Assembly (NCBI GenBank): GCA_950295325.1
Contig: OX485804.1
Span: 69,850,033-69,914,032, forward strand
Direction: 5' to 3'
From: Polytrichum commune
Taxonomy: Eukaryota > Streptophyta > Polytrichopsida > Polytrichales > Polytrichaceae
DNA: 64,000 nucleotides
The translations under genes and the position numbers were made by a program. Below, piece after piece: positions 13,509-25,880 of this stretch (position 1 is its first letter; each line of letters begins with the position of its first letter). Under the pieces are notes generated by a model. The model saw only the letters and a program-made list of their open reading frames with translations, was not told where the DNA came from and made no database searches.

Positions 13509-13739
13509 CTTCACTACCTCCTGCACACTCTTCACTTCTCGTGCACCTGCAACAGTGTGCACACCATATCAGCATGCCCCAACACATAATCAGCCACTCA
13601 TTCAAGTGGAGAGCACTTCCAACAATTCTCTTGTGCTTTACTATGCAAGCTTCATCCATAACCTTCAACTTATGTCTATGAGCAGACCAATTACATCCCA
13701 AAAACAGCTTGAGCACATGGGAGTCTAACTACTATCACA

Positions 13740-14890
13740 GCTCATCATCCACTCTCCACTCTTGCCAATTATGTAATTCATCACTGTCTTAAAAGCATGT
13801 TTCTTCCAAGCACTTCTCTCAATTCTCCTTGGTTCCAAACACATGAATTGTGGCCATGAGTCTGAGTCTCATGCTCAACTCTGGAGAATTCTATCATGTG
13901 TATTGAAAACACCACATTCAACTCACTGAATTCCCACTAATATCGATGCAATGGGTGACCAGGATCAGGAAAAAAGTAATTTGCAATGGTATTCTCATGG
14001 TGCAGATCATCCTCTCTCTAGACACGAGCTCACGTACATAGCAGCAAGAGGACACAAAAAGCAGAACCGCTCATTCATCACACAAAACTCTATATACAAT
14101 GGTGAAAAAGCACATGTGTAGACCTATTATTTTCTAGCCTTTCATTTTGGATATGGAGAGATACACTGTCTCAAAAGCATGTTTCCTCCAAGCACTTGTC
14201 CCTATTTTCCTTGGTTCCAAACACATCAATTGCAGCCACGAATCTAAATTTCCTCCTCAACTCTCTTCAAATCTATCCGGCATATTGAAAGAAACACCTC
14301 ATCTCACTGATTTCCCGCTAATTTCGATGTAACGGGTGATCAGCATCAGGAAAAAGGTACTTTGCAATGGTGTTCCCAAGGTGCAGATCATCCTCTGTCT
14401 ATCTACAACTTCACTTACCAAGCAACGATAGAAAAATAAAATGCAGAACCGCTCATTCAGCACACTAAACTCTGTATACGATGATGAAAAAGTACGTGCG
14501 GACCTATTTTCTAGCTTTTCGTTTTGGACATGGAGGGATAGACTGTCTCAAAAGCATGTCACCTTCACGCATTTCTCTAATTTTCCTTGGCTCCAAACAC
14601 GTCAATTGCGGCCATGACTCTAAGTCTCATGCTCAACTCTCTCCAAACCTATCAGGTATATTGAAAGCACCACTTTCAACTTACTGATCTCCCACTAATT
14701 TCGATGTGACGGGTGATTAGGATCAGGAAGAAAAAAACGTAATCTGCACTGGTATTCACATGGTGCACATCATCCTCTGTTCTTACACCAGTTCACCTAC
14801 AAAGCAACGACGAGTGAAAATAAAATAAAAAAAGCAGAACCGCTCGTCCAACACAAAAAAAAACTCTGTTTACGATGATGAAAACACACA
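13740..14890 (+). repeat. About 380-bp tandem array (three units plus a partial) carrying URGT exon-2 fragments
   Basis: Three diverged units are aligned by the anchor TGTCTYAAAAGCATGT at about 13785, 14167 and 14545, so the period is 378-382 bp. A fourth, partial unit starts near 14880. Each unit contains about 120 bp clearly related to exon 2 of the transporter gene (41780-41896), with shared blocks such as TTCTCCTTGGTT, CAAACACAT and CTCATGCTCAACTC. Each also has sequence related to the following intron (TTGCA...ATGGTGCAGATCA), so the source was genomic DNA, not mRNA. The copies run in the transporter's sense direction, which is antisense to the mutase transcript. Stops and lost residues show they are not coding. 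Confidence 0.85.
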
Positions 14891-15126
14891 TGTGTGGACC
14901 TACTGTTTCTCTTCTCGGTTTAAACATGTACGGATATATTTGCTGGACTGACCTTTTGCTCGTCGCTACCTCCTCCTCCTCCTCCCCTCCTCCACTCTCC
15001 TGCACCTTGCCACAACAAACAAACTTCGTGAGATGCCACAACACATTCGGAAAGATCGTAGAAACGAAAATGCGGCCTGCGAGAATGCGCAATTCTACGT
15101 TACGATTGAAGAGCGAGCGAAAGCGA

Positions 15127-15140
15127 GGGTTAGGGTTTGC
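15127..15140 (-). promoter_or_regulatory. Telobox-like element in the mutase leader
   Basis: On the minus strand this reads GCAAACCCTAACCC, containing the plant telobox AAACCCTAA. It lies within the pyrimidine-rich leader. Teloboxes are common near the transcription start of housekeeping plant genes. Function here is inferred. Confidence 0.4.
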
Positions 15141-15299
15141 ACCAAGAAGCGAGAAAGGTAGGCGAATTCGCTGCGAAGAAGCGTACGAGGCGAGTGAACG
15201 AACAGAGAAGAGAGGAGCAGGGGAGCAACGCAAGGAGAGGAGAGGAGAGGGGGAGAAGAGCGAAGGGAGAAGGGGATGAGAAGGAACCTAGAACTTTCT

Positions 15300-15480
15300 C
15301 ATGAAAGGGGGCATCTTTGTACTGACCCTAACGTAAGGGCCACCTTCCAGTCTTGAGACTCTGCTCAAGTCGACGTACATACATACTTTGCGTTTAGTGT
15401 AGGGCCACTTTACCATGGGGTCTTATTGGCCAAGTTTTAAGTTTAATATTTACATGGCCATTTCCTCATAGCCATTGCTA
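15300..15480. other. Intergenic with weak GGGCCAC repeat pieces
   Basis: Short pieces such as AAGGGCCACCTTCCAG (15324) and TAGGGCCACTTTACCATG (15401) resemble termini of the GGGCCACT repeat family found elsewhere in the window. No complete element can be delimited. Confidence 0.35.
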
Positions 15481-15489
15481 ACCTCGACA

Positions 15490-15638
15490 CGCATAACATA
15501 ACAATGTTATGTGGGACTGATAGTATTCCATGGAATATTCTCATATGGTTTTTCAGATTTCGTCTAATTATGGGAATATTCTATGGAATATTGTCAATTC
15601 CATGGAACATTGTTATGAATTTGAATAATGTTATGTGC
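15490..15638. mobile_element. Short palindromic MITE, family with ATAACATTGTTAT ends, copy 1
   Basis: The ends carry ATAACAATGTTATGTGGGA and its near inverse (TCCATGGAACATTGTTATGA), with interior palindromes such as ATTCCATGGAATATT. A second copy lies at 20737-20872. No coding capacity. The target duplication cannot be assigned. Confidence 0.55.
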
Positions 15639-15639
15639 T

Positions 15640-17830
15640 CCCTCATTTATTCTAGAAAAAATAAGCGCAAAAGTGTTATGTCCTAGTAATATCTTGAACG
15701 TGTGGCCAGTTCTTGTTGGTTGTTTGATCATGACCCAAACTTTGGCTCGTTTTAGAGAACACTCTACATCAACAGTCACTTCCAACTGCACGCCGCTTGA
15801 AGAGCAAGTTACTAACATGTGTCCAAATTTGGTTGGTTGTCAAACTTTGGTCCGTTTCGAAGACCACCCCTAGGTTGTTTCTCACATGGTTGAGCCAATA
15901 AAAGAGATGTCATGTTCCACGAGGATCTCATCGCAACACTAAGATTTAGTGTGTCTTTCTTTGAGAATCACCACATTAGCAATCTCGAGTTATGGTGGGT
16001 CCAAGACCTAGGAAAACCCAAAATTGAGCGATCCTATTGGTTGAGAGCAAAAAATTGAGCCCATGGATCTCTACACTATGGGTTGGGTCCAAGCCCGGTA
16101 TGCAACAGTAAAGTGGTGCTAATATGGCACCAATTTCTTGTCAACTCTTAGTAGTCGTCCCTAAAGAAATACTTCTGAAAGTTTGAGAAGCCAGTCTTCA
16201 AACTTGGTTTCATTTTTGGCTCCAAAAGTAAGCATGATGAAGGAGTGATTTGTACCCCAAGTTTCTTGGACCATGACCCTTATCTTGACCCACCCTTATT
16301 TGGTTGTTTTTATTGTTTGTTGCCCTATACTATTAGGATTTACAAAATTGAAATTTATGTGTGTTTGTAATCGTATATGAAGCAACTATGATCAATCTCA
16401 TCAAGTTCTAGAGCTAATCTCAAATTAAAATTATCAATCAAAATTAAGGACAATGAGCTATAAGAAGACCACATAAGTCCCCCCCCCCCCCGGTATTACC
16501 ATGACTATTGACTCTAGAATGGTTAACAAATTTTGAGCACATATCCAATCTCTTCTAAACGAATTTCTTTGTGGTGCCCGTTTTTTTTACTTGCACATAA
16601 CCACCGCCCACTCAAATATAGGTATTTGTTTGAACTATGAAACCCTATTATGCCTACGCTACCCTGGATGACAACCTTGGTATTAATAAAACTCATTATT
16701 TAGCATTTAGTCTTAATTGTGAAAAGATCAACCATCCTTTCAAAGCATGGGGTTTTTGACACCTTCATGGTAGCTTTAGGATGATTTACTAAAAGAGAGA
16801 TAAAGAGCTAGAGCAGAGCCCACAACCAGAAATGGACAAGTTGCAACACAATTTGCAACACAACGATGGAAGGTGATACATTATATTGTTGTAAGGTAGT
16901 TGTTTTTTCTTACTCCTTATTAATCAAGATTTTTGGTATTAATTGTTCATAATAAGGGCTATATTTGTTCATTATTTGAGCCACTCTACTATGATTTATT
17001 GAGTTCCCACCCCAAGTGCTTATGTTGAAATTTAACATGTCGCATAACATTGCTCAGCAGGAAGGAATTGTTTTATAGGGTCGGTTGTGATTCTTGAATC
17101 TTGCCCTACACTTATGCAGCTTCAGATTGATTTTGAGTGAGCACATTGATATCAAACCGAATACGAGTGAACACAACTCATCTACTGAACAATGATATGC
17201 ATGTCTAATATAAAATTTGGATTGGTGAATAACATTAGTGGGCCTTAAACATACAATTTGTAGCTTTGCACCCACTTCTTGTATGACATGAAACATGCTA
17301 CTAATAATGCAAAATGATTAGCAAAGCCAAATCAATATTGTAAACCCTAAACCCTCTTGCTTTCTAGAGCCTATGTGAACATCTTATTCATTGCGAATTT
17401 TTTTCCCTTATCAAATGATTGTACACCCCCCCCCCCCTCAAAACCCCAATCATGTTGATTGTTGAACCTACGATGGTTAACAAAACTCAAGCACATGATC
17501 CAAAATCTTTAAACATGTGTCTTTTTGGTATTTGTCCACACTTAAACACACAACACTCAAATATTAGTGTCGAATTAAGCATTCCTTGGGATCTTTTGGA
17601 AAAAAGAAGTAAACATTTATGTTACAAATTTTAGCTTCATTTTAGTCCAACCTCAGTGGTCTTATTATGTGTCCTTTCTTAGGAAAAAATATTCTTTTTG
17701 TTATCCCAAATTTCAGAATACAACTGATACAAAGCATTGGTTTGTGCACTTCCATGTTCGCTTACCTTAGGTGAATGCATGGTATCAACAAACAACATCA
17801 ATCGTGGTATCAAAAAAATATAGCTATTTG
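15640..17830. other. Intergenic, with two poly(C)-linked repeat units
   Basis: No gene recognised. Two related units follow poly(C) runs at about 16480-16620 and 17424-17580. They share (C)10-12, then a CATG..GATTGTTGA-like block, GATGGTTAACAAA and CAAGCACAT. A third lies near 29340-29520. CCAATAGG/CCTATTGG and GGGTTGGGTCCAAG blocks near 16030-16120 resemble sequence at 180-420, suggesting another old repeat. Confidence 0.45.
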
Positions 17831-17833
17831 GTA

Positions 17834-18160
17834 CCGTAACACCATAGCAGGTTCATCACCTGGCGAACGAATATTTTTTTTTTTTGAAAAAATAAGGTTC
17901 GTTTGCTAAAAATAGATTTTTTTGAAATTCGTTCTTCTATTTTGAGGGAAAAAAATAATTCGTCCTGGAACAGAGTAGATGTACCGGGATGACAACTTAA
18001 ATTGATTTTTTCAATAGATCTGCTTCACCCAATTTTCTGGATTTTCGTTCTTTTCATAATATAATTTTCCATAATTTCGTTCTTCATGGCCTGGAATTTC
18101 TGATTTTTTTCGTTTTTTTTTTTTGAATTATTTAAGAACGAACCTGCTATGGTGTTACGG
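17834..18160. mobile_element. MITE with perfect 21-bp terminal inverted repeats and TA target site
   Basis: The left end (17834-17854, beginning CCGTAACACCATAGC) is the exact inverse of the right end (18140-18160). Both are flanked by TA (17832-17833 and 18161-18162), so a TA target duplication of Tc1/mariner type is likely. The 327-bp interior is T/A-rich with no ORF, so it is non-autonomous. Perfect ends suggest it is one of the younger insertions here. Confidence 0.85.
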
Positions 18161-18162
18161 TA

Positions 18163-20076
18163 TCAATATTGAATCAGAAGTGTTATATTGATACTTGGTG
18201 GGTACTATCAATCTTTAAAAATCTTTGTACACCGAATACATTATTCGGGTCAATCCCATCCTTGTACCATATTCATACTAAACTAGGATTTAAGTATATT
18301 TGGATTTATGCATGAATTTTGGACAATTCCAACCGCCAATATGGTGTACACTAGATCACAAAACTACACAAATACGATGATTGGCAAACATGGAATACAA
18401 ACATTTGAGGTTGTGATTGTTGTGTCGTTATTTTTAGTTGTTGTCGGTTGATGCTTCTGTCCCCACAAGTGCACATCCCCTATTATTTTTTGACACGTGG
18501 GTTGTTCAAATATACTTAAATGTCAAACACTAAGATATTTCTACATAGAAACGAAAGTTTCTTGGGTTCAACACAACTATGAATGATAGCAAGAATGAAA
18601 ATATCCTCGGATACCCATCTACCTACCAATAAAAAAACTTAAAAAAAACTTAGAATTGCACTATATATACACTATCATTAAAACTGACATCATTCACAAT
18701 ATTATTACTATTCATATTGGCATTATACATTATTCATATCGGCGTCAATTTCTTCTTATTTTCTATGTTTCTTTTTATGAAGATAAGATAGTGAAGGCCC
18801 ATGACAAATGCTAAATAGAATGGAACAAAACCACGTGGTTGAATAATGTTATGTACATGATGAACATTCTAGTATAATCTTACATTGATGGCATAAGTTA
18901 GTCAGTCATAACCTTGAGCCTATTAGATACATATAAAGACATCAATGATTCATTCCTTATGACATCCATGTTGGCGATTTGTACTTGGCTCTTGGCCTTA
19001 GTGCGTTCCTTGTGAACTGTTTACCTTGAGTTGGGCTTAAGTTATATAAACTCAAGATTACTTCATCATTCATTGGATATAGTGCAAGACATGCTAATTA
19101 CAACACATCATACTAATCCTCAAATTTAAGTGTTCATGTGCCTTGCACTAATTCGTTGTCATAATAATTTTGAACTTGTGAATTAGGATTAGTATTATGG
19201 CATATTGCATTTTTTACACCTCAAGGTTAATGTGATTAACACAACCAATTAAAAATTAAATTAACATTTCTTTAAACTTTGATGTCCTAATATAATATAT
19301 ATTTAAATCTACATGATATTGTTAATTAGGTCATGGTATTTTATGATATGTTTAATATTTTGTAGCACTTGTGATACTACATTGTTCATAGTATACATTG
19401 TCACATTCATTATTGGCAAGTGGTCTAAACTAGATGTCTAGAGGTGTGATTGTGTCATGTATGCTAATTATCAACATGAAATTATTTTCCAACATAAGTA
19501 AGTTTATGAGGTGTATGAGTATTTATAGTATGATATTTAGCATAGCAAATTGGAGTGCTTATATGATAGTTTTAAGTTATAACATGCAAGAAAGATACCC
19601 ACGAAGTATCATTTCATGATTAATATTCCAATTTTTATATCGTCTAGGTAGATTTTGTTTATAGCATTCAAATATCATATGTTGACACCATGCATTCACA
19701 TGCACGCCAATCCAACATTCGGTTAAGAGCCTTTGTTGTTTACGATGTGTGACTTGAGTACCTCATGTAGAATATTCAAAAGTCAACTTGGACACATCAA
19801 CATAAAATATTTGTATAGTAAGCGATATATGTACTTCCTATGTTCAACATATTATCAACTTACGCCCAATTTGACCCCAACATGTAGGAAATGGCCTAGA
19901 TGGTCAGCATGAAATCATAAAGGGCCTTTGAAACTTGTCGAAAAGGAGAAGAGAAGAGAAGCAAATGAAAAGGAACCTATAACTTTCCCAAAGAAAGGAG
20001 AGTAATATTTTTGACCACAAGATCCACGTTTGAGTCTTGAATCCACACTCACCAATCTAGCAACACGCTAGGGTTA
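18163..20076. other. Intergenic, AT-rich, nothing recognised
   Basis: Long AT-rich stretch without coding signal. Only scattered short fragments such as GAATAATGTTATG (18842), shared with the palindromic MITE family, are seen. Confidence 0.5.
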
Positions 20077-20428
20077 GGGCCACTTCACACACGAGACTAA
20101 AGGCCCATGACCGTTGCATTCTAAGAGACCAAAAAGGCCGAGACTGTCCAAGTTCACTTCACACTAGAGATGTGAAGTTCTAAGGGCCAAAAGACATTAT
20201 CATTGGCTAAAAGTCTACATGAATTCTTACATGGTAGACTATAAATAATATTTCATGATTTCCTTGAATTTTCTTTAGACCCATCTCCAAGAGGTAGGTA
20301 TGATGAATTTATTAAGAAACCATGTCAAAGTCAAGGGTCTTAGAAGAATGGTACAACCTTTGGATGAGAGTCAAGGGCCCTCACAATTACATGGTCACAG
20401 GCTACCAATCTTGTGTGTTTAGTGGCCC
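20077..20428. mobile_element. GGGCCACT-family MITE with TTA target duplication, copy 1
   Basis: The left end begins GGGCCACTTCACACACGAGA. The right end read on the other strand begins GGGCCACTAAACACACAAGA. The direct flanks are TTA at 20074-20076 and 20429-20431. A 3-bp TTA/TAA duplication with GG-starting inverted repeats is typical of PIF/Harbinger (Tourist-like) MITEs. There is no ORF. Internal blocks (AGGTAGGT, CACTTCACACTAGAG, TCATTGGC) recur in the copies at 33005 and 58748. Confidence 0.85.
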
Positions 20429-20736
20429 TTAGTTTGTGTCCATGCCATCCATGCCCATTGAACATGTACATGTGAATTGATGTGTCATGTTATCCCCACA
20501 TCACATGTTCAACATCTCGACATTAAACCCTAATTGTTTGCCTACCATCTTAAGCAAGAAGAAGAAGAACTCCGGTCTCCGGAGGAGGCCGGAGTGAATA
20601 AAGTGTTTGTTCGTAGAACATCCTAGGCCATGCCTTACGGCAGTGGCGTTAGATGTAAAACTACTTCGCCCTTTGCAGGACGTAGCAAACTTCATCAATG
20701 TTTGTGAGCTCAATCATTGTTCAAGAACCCAATCAC
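20429..20736. other. Intergenic, nothing firm
   Basis: A purine-rich GAAGAAGAAGAAC run and CGGAGGAGGCCGGAG hairpin (20572-20594) are the only structures seen. No gene recognised. Confidence 0.35.
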
Positions 20737-20872
20737 CATAACATTATTCAAATCCATAACAATGTTTTGTGGGATTGCCAATATTATGCGAAATATTCCT
20801 CACATTCAGACTGAATGTCACAAAATATTGTCAATCCCACATAACATTGTTATGGATCTGAATAATATTATG
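20737..20872. mobile_element. Short palindromic MITE, copy 2
   Basis: The ends are near-perfect inverse copies over about 40 bp: CATAACATTATTCAAATCC at the left and GGATCTGAATAATATTATG at the right, each followed inward by ATAACAATGTT and TGTGGGATTG. The structure would fold into a long hairpin. It is related to the element at 15490-15638. Confidence 0.7.
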
Positions 20873-21420
20873 CACCTCTCCAATTCCAAAATGTATAGTA
20901 TATAATGACCATGGGATGAACCTGCCAAGTTGCAGGTGGATGTGAGAGTTATGTAATAGCAGTGACGGGAAGTGACGGGTTTGAGGATGACAATTTTTCT
21001 TTATTTTTGCATTTTGACCATGCAAATCCGATCAAATGCATAGGCTGTCTTTTCTTATTGCAATATTTGGCACTTATAAGTTGGAAGCTATCAAGCCGTG
21101 ACATCCCATTTCGAAGGATTATGAGCTAAACCAAGGAACGCCCAAACCCCGATAGGAACATTGCTTCATATATATAGTTGAATCGATCTTCTAGTGTGCC
21201 AAAAATGTTGTAGATAATAGGATTTTACTTAGAAGGGTTTGTTATATCACCAAGGTAAGCAAGCCTTATATGTACATATTTAGCTATGCACCCACTTCTT
21301 GTAGGATGCGAAACATACAAGTAGTGGGACATGATTGTCAATTCCAAATCTTGTAAGATGTTTTTATTTCTCTCATAGTTATTGGAGCTCATTTGAATAT
21401 CTTATTCTTGTCGAAAGTAA
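20873..21420. other. Intergenic; contains a repeat shared with 17250-17300
   Basis: The block GCACCCACTTCTTGTA with flanks (21287-21340) also occurs at 17267-17300. No gene recognised. Confidence 0.35.
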
Positions 21421-21422
21421 AG

Positions 21423-21460
21423 ATGAGAGAGAGAGAGAGAGCGAGAGAGAGACAGAGATT
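21423..21460. repeat. (GA)n microsatellite
   Basis: Run of GA dinucleotides with few interruptions. It lies just outside the presumed Copia LTR. Confidence 0.9.
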
Positions 21461-21479
21461 ATGGAGGTTGGCATGAATG

Positions 21480-21703
21480 AGGGATGCTTCATCTTATACA
21501 CGGGAGGAAACTTAGAGAGAGAGAAAAATAATATAACAACTCTATATCACCCCGAGGTGTGGGGCGTTTATATTGATGTTGGGGTGACCCTTACAATGCT
21601 GTAACTTACAGTAAATTGAATCACAATAGTCAGTAGATTGGAGTGGAACAGACAATTACTTTTACTTCGCTCAAGTTACTTTTACTTTAGGATTTATTCA
21701 ACA
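21480..21703 (-). mobile_element. Probable 3' LTR of the Copia relic
   Basis: On the minus strand a purine tract (GAGGAGGAG) is followed by TGTTGAATAAATCC at 21703, the expected PPT/LTR junction downstream of the RNase H domain. Further along, AATATAAACGCCCC could be the LTR TATA region. The far end of the LTR and a second LTR are not identified. Confidence 0.45.
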
Positions 21704-21860
21704 CTCCTCCTCGAAGGAATAAGTAACTGTAATTTTAATCTAGTGATTGTGATCTACTAATTCTCCTCCTCAATCGCTAAATACCTCATTAAAAACTACC
21801 TCTGAGTACAAAAAAAACCTTTCTTATAGGAAAAATCTCAGATGATAGAAAAGAGTGAAT

Positions 21861-23914
21861 CTAATTGGAACTAATCTCATGTAAAAGTCTCATTCCAGCT
21901 GCTTGCACAAGTCGACGGTGAGTGTAGGTTGGTAAAGTTTTTGTGAGGAGATCAGCAATGTCGTGGGCAGATTCGACGTTTTGTACTTGAAGTTGACCAC
22001 TTATGATTAACTCTTGTATGTAACTAAAAATATGTGGATCGATATGCTTCACCCGGTCGCTTTTGATAAATCCAGCACCCACTTGTGCTACACATGCTGC
22101 ATTATCCTCGTATATGATGGTTGGGTTGATGGGGGTGTTGAGGCCGGTCTGAGTTATCAATAATATGTGGAGATTTCGAAGCCAAACAACTTTTCGAGTG
22201 GCCTTGTGAAAAGCAATCAACTCTGAGTGGTTGGTGGAGGTTGCTGTCACCATTTGTTTGACATTTTTCCAATATATGGGTGCATTACTATAAAGGAAAA
22301 TGTACCCAGTTTGGGACTTGCCTGTGGTGACATCAGATTTGTACCTGGCATCCGCATAACCGATAAAATTTCAAGAGCCAGTCTTAACATAGTGAAGTCC
22401 CAGGTTTTCAGTGCCACGCAAATATCTGAAAACATGCTTGACAGCGCACCACTGCCTTATGGAAGGTTTCTGACTGTGCCTTGCCAGGACACTCACAGTG
22501 AAATAAATGTCGGGTCTTGTGAAAGTTGCAAGGTATAACAAGGCGCCTACGGCTGCAAGGTAGCGGGTTCTGTCTGTGAACTCCTCCTCCTCTTCTTGGT
22601 ATGGGTGATATGGATCATCTTTGGTGTTGCTTCTACCAATCATTGGAGTTGAGAGAGGGTTGGCTTTGTCCATGTCAAATCTCCTTAACATCTTCTGAGT
22701 GTAGCCCGTTTGGTGAAGAAATATGCTTCCATCAGTAAGATGAGCAATTTGTAGTCCAATGCAATAGAAAGTCTTTCCTAACAACTTCATCTCGAAGCGG
22801 TTGGTTAGCAAGCTAACAACCTTATTGCATGTTGTTGGGGTACCCACTAGATTGATGTCATCAACATAAATGGCGACAATGGTAAAACCATAGGACTCTC
22901 TAAGGATGAAAATGCAAGGTAAGCTCTAGTCATGTTGAAAATTATGGTGAAGCAAGAAAGAATGTAGATGAGAGTACCACATGCATCCATCTTGCTTCAA
23001 GCCATACAAGGCACGTTGAATTTTGAGACCCGAATAAGACTTGGATGTGTCAGCTGGGATGGGCTTAGAGAGAAAATCAGGAGGTGGCTTAATGTAAAGC
23101 TCATTGTCTAGTGGACCATACAAGTAGGTTGTGACAACATCAAATAATTGTGTTTCTAACATGTATTGGACTGCCATCCCTTGAAGGTACCTAAAGGTAG
23201 TAGAATCCATGACTGGGGGAATAAGTTGATGTGTAATCTACACCCGGGCATTGAGTGAAAGCTTGTGCTACGTACTAAACAGACCTTGTAGCGAAGAACT
23301 TGCCCTTGGGCATTTCTTTTCTTTGTGAAAATCAGCTTGTGGCCAACTGGCTTGGTGGCCAAGTTGGTTACAAGCGGACCAAAGACTTGATGTTTGCGCA
23401 TGGAGGCATACTCATGCTGAAGACCCTCAAGCTAGCTGGGCCAATCAGGGTTGGCCTTTGTTGCCTCCAGCGTGAGGGGGTCAGCAACTGCCTCCAAGCT
23501 AGACACAAAAGAAGAAATGGACATGGCCTTGGTGGGAGAACAAATGATAGGGTTTGAATCACGCGGGAGAGCAGAGACAATGAGCTCACCATGATGACTG
23601 GACCGAGTGGACCTAGGCTTCTTGGGTTGGGGCGACAGTGACCGAGGAGCATCCCGGTTGGGAAAGACTTTGATTTTTGTCTGACCAGCTTCCGGGAATG
23701 GGTTTCAAGTGATTCACGAGGAGTCATTGAAACCGTCCGGAAGCTTTTCAGCCAAGCCTTGGAGAGCTAGCAGTTTTCTAACTTCAGAATCTGCAAAAGT
23801 AGTCCTATGGTCTGGGTTCATAGTGATAGTTTGAGGAGCTGCGAAAACCAGAGGTTGAGAGGGGCCCGGTTAGGTGAAAGAAGGGAAGACCTTTTCCTCG
23901 AATTGACAATTTTA
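21861..23914 (-). pseudogene. Ty1/Copia relic: linker, reverse transcriptase and RNase H
   Basis: Minus-strand Copia pol remains. 23914-23420 holds the integrase-RT linker (ALQGLAEKLPDGF, then EAVADPLTLEATKANPDWPS). The RT start follows (GHKLIFTKKRNAQGQVLRYK), then GVDYTSTYSP near 23250, FDVVTTYLYGPLDNELYIK and RALYGLKQDGCMWYSHL (23210-22926), and the catalytic IYVDDINLVGTP near 22870. The connection domain with TGYTQKMLRRFDM and YLATFTRPDIYF follows (22847-22371). RNase H ends at 21861 (STNHSELIAFHKATRKVVWL, KHIDPHIFSYIQELI, DIADLLTKTLP). Stops and frameshifts break the chain near 23200 and 22925. The gag and integrase parts are missing: the element is cut at 23914 exactly where the inverted copy begins. 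Confidence 0.9.
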
Positions 23915-24903
23915 TAGCTTGGAGGCAGTTGCTGACCCCCTCACGCTGGAGGCAACAAAGGCCAACCCTGATTGGCCCAGCTAGCTTGAGGGTCTTCAGC
24001 ATGAGTATGCCTCCATGCGCAAACATCAAGTCTTTGGTCCGCTTGTAACCAACTTGGCCACCAAGCCAGTTGGCCACAAGCTGATTTTCACAAAGAAAAG
24101 AAATGCCCAAGGGCAAGTTCTTCGCTACAAGGTCTGTTTAGTACGTAGCACAAGCTTTCACTCAATGCCCGGGTGTAGATTACACATCAACTTATTCCCC
24201 CAGTCATGGATTCTACTACCTTTAGGTACCTTCAAGGGATGGCAGTCCAATACATGTTAGAAACACAATTATTTGATGTTGTCACAACCTACTTGTATGG
24301 TCCACTAGACAATGAGCTTTACATTAAGCCACCTCCTGATTTTCTCTCTAAGCCCATCCCAGCTGACACATCCAAGTCTTATTCGGGTCTCAAAATTCAA
24401 CGTGCCTTGTATGGCTTGAAGCAAGATGGATGCATGTGGTACTCTCATCTACATTCTTTCTTGCTTCACCATAATTTTCAACATGACTAGAGCTTACCTT
24501 GCATTTTCATCCTTAGAGAGTCCTATGGTTTTACCATTGTCGCCATTTATGTTGATGACATCAATCTAGTGGGTACCCCAACAACATGCAATAAGGTTGT
24601 TAGCTTGCTAACCAACCGCTTCGAGATGAAGTTGTTAGGAAAGACTTTCTATTGCATTGGACTACAAATTGCTCATCTTACTGATGGAAGCATATTTCTT
24701 CACCAAACGGGCTACACTCAGAAGATGTTAAGGAGATTTGACATGGACAAAGCCAACCCTCTCTCAACTCCAATGATTGGTAGAAGCAACACCAAAGATG
24801 ATCCATATCACCCATACCAAGAAGAGGAGGAGGAGTTCACAGACAGAACCCGCTACCTTGCAGCCGTAGGCGCCTTGTTATACCTTGCAACTTTCACAAG
24901 ACC
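22513..24903. repeat. 989-bp inverted repeat (arms 22513-23501 and 23915-24903, loop 413 bp)
   Basis: Every position in the left arm pairs with 47416 minus that position in the right arm, from the inner border 23501/23915 to the outer border 22513/24903, with no indel. The segments I compared base by base (around 22861-22940 and 23281-23340) are identical. Encoded peptides also match residue for residue across the arms. The right arm encodes the same RT segment on the + strand (24015-24903) and ends abruptly inside it. Transcription through this would give a long hairpin RNA. It could be a recent foldback duplication or an assembly artefact. Confidence 0.93.
23915..24903 (+). pseudogene. Inverted duplicate of the Copia RT segment
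   Basis: Right arm of the inverted repeat. It encodes the RT start (24015), FDVVTTYLYGPLD (24206-24490), the YVDD box (near 24550) and the connection region to YLATFTRP, then stops matching at 24904. It carries the same frame breaks as the left copy, so it was made after the element had already decayed. Confidence 0.9.
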
Positions 24904-25880
24904 AGGCTATGAGACAAGTGCTACTATCTCATGTCGAAGGTGGTCCCTGTTGGTAACCAAATAAAGGGGACCCTTTGGTGGGTGTGGGATTGTATATTAG
25001 TGTAGTGGGGCTCTTGGCGTGTATCCCAAGGGTGGGTGCTAAGTTAGCAAGGTGGTTTGTTGCTCATGAAATGTGTTGGGTTTCTATCATGGGTTCGATG
25101 TTAAGAGGTTGGCTACCCCTAAGTGAGTTGGTGGGTTGTTTTGTGGCCCTCACATTATCTAAGCCATGAACCTTAACTGTAGGTCATGCATGTGTTGGCT
25201 ACTCTAGAACTAGCCCTCCTCAATTGTTGTGACATTATTTTCCTTACTTGGCTTCTTCCTCGACCTTCTTTCCCCCAAAAAAATATTGGTGATGGCCCCA
25301 ACTTGCATGATTTTTAAATTTTTAAAAGAATTAAAATAAATTGGCGGGGGGGGGGGGGATTGGTCTTCCCAAACCATGAATGACCCCTTCCATGGATACG
25401 CTACTCCCATGGTTTTGCATAGACCACATTTGCAGTTTTTTCAAAGAAATTTCAAAGAAATCTGCTTCAACTTTGTGCTACAATCACCAACCTCCCATAA
25501 TTGTTCATGTCAGTTTCTGTTATATTCTTGGAATATAAATTTAACCATCTTATGTTCAGTTTTCTATTGCAATCGAGGATGGTAATGGCAACACCTAGCT
25601 TCACACTTCACTTGCAAAGAGTTTGCATGTTTTTATCGCATGTCTATACACCATTCCTTAGTTTATGGATCGTGTTTGTTGCTTCTACTCTTGTTGTAAA
25701 TAATGAACTAAAACTTTGCTATGACTTGTACTATTCATTGGAATTTACCTCACTAAGAAACCTCTTCTACGTTTCATTGGAAGTTTTCTCACCAAGAAAT
25801 TGTTGGTTATACATTTCCAATGCCTCATTCATGTAATCGCCATGAGGCTAGAATTCTTATGGAGAAAACCCTAGCCCCCT
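24904..25880. other. Intergenic, nothing recognised
   Basis: Contains a poly(G) run near 25345-25359 and AT-rich sequence. No coding or repeat signal that I can name. Confidence 0.45.

Larger units (their letters stand above)
13509..15295 (-). promoter_or_regulatory. 5' leader exon, leader intron and promoter-proximal region of the mutase gene
   Basis: On the minus strand a pyrimidine-rich stretch runs from about 15290 to 14953 and looks like a plant 5' leader. It ends in a good donor (AAAAG|GTCAGT, intron from 14952). The matching acceptor is GTTGCAG before 13546, giving a leader intron of about 1.4 kb. Joining the two gives an in-frame TAG upstream of the exon-2 ATG, so the leader is non-coding. 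Splicing and the transcription start are inferred from sequence only. The intron holds a tandem array of transporter-gene fragments (separate entry). Confidence 0.55.
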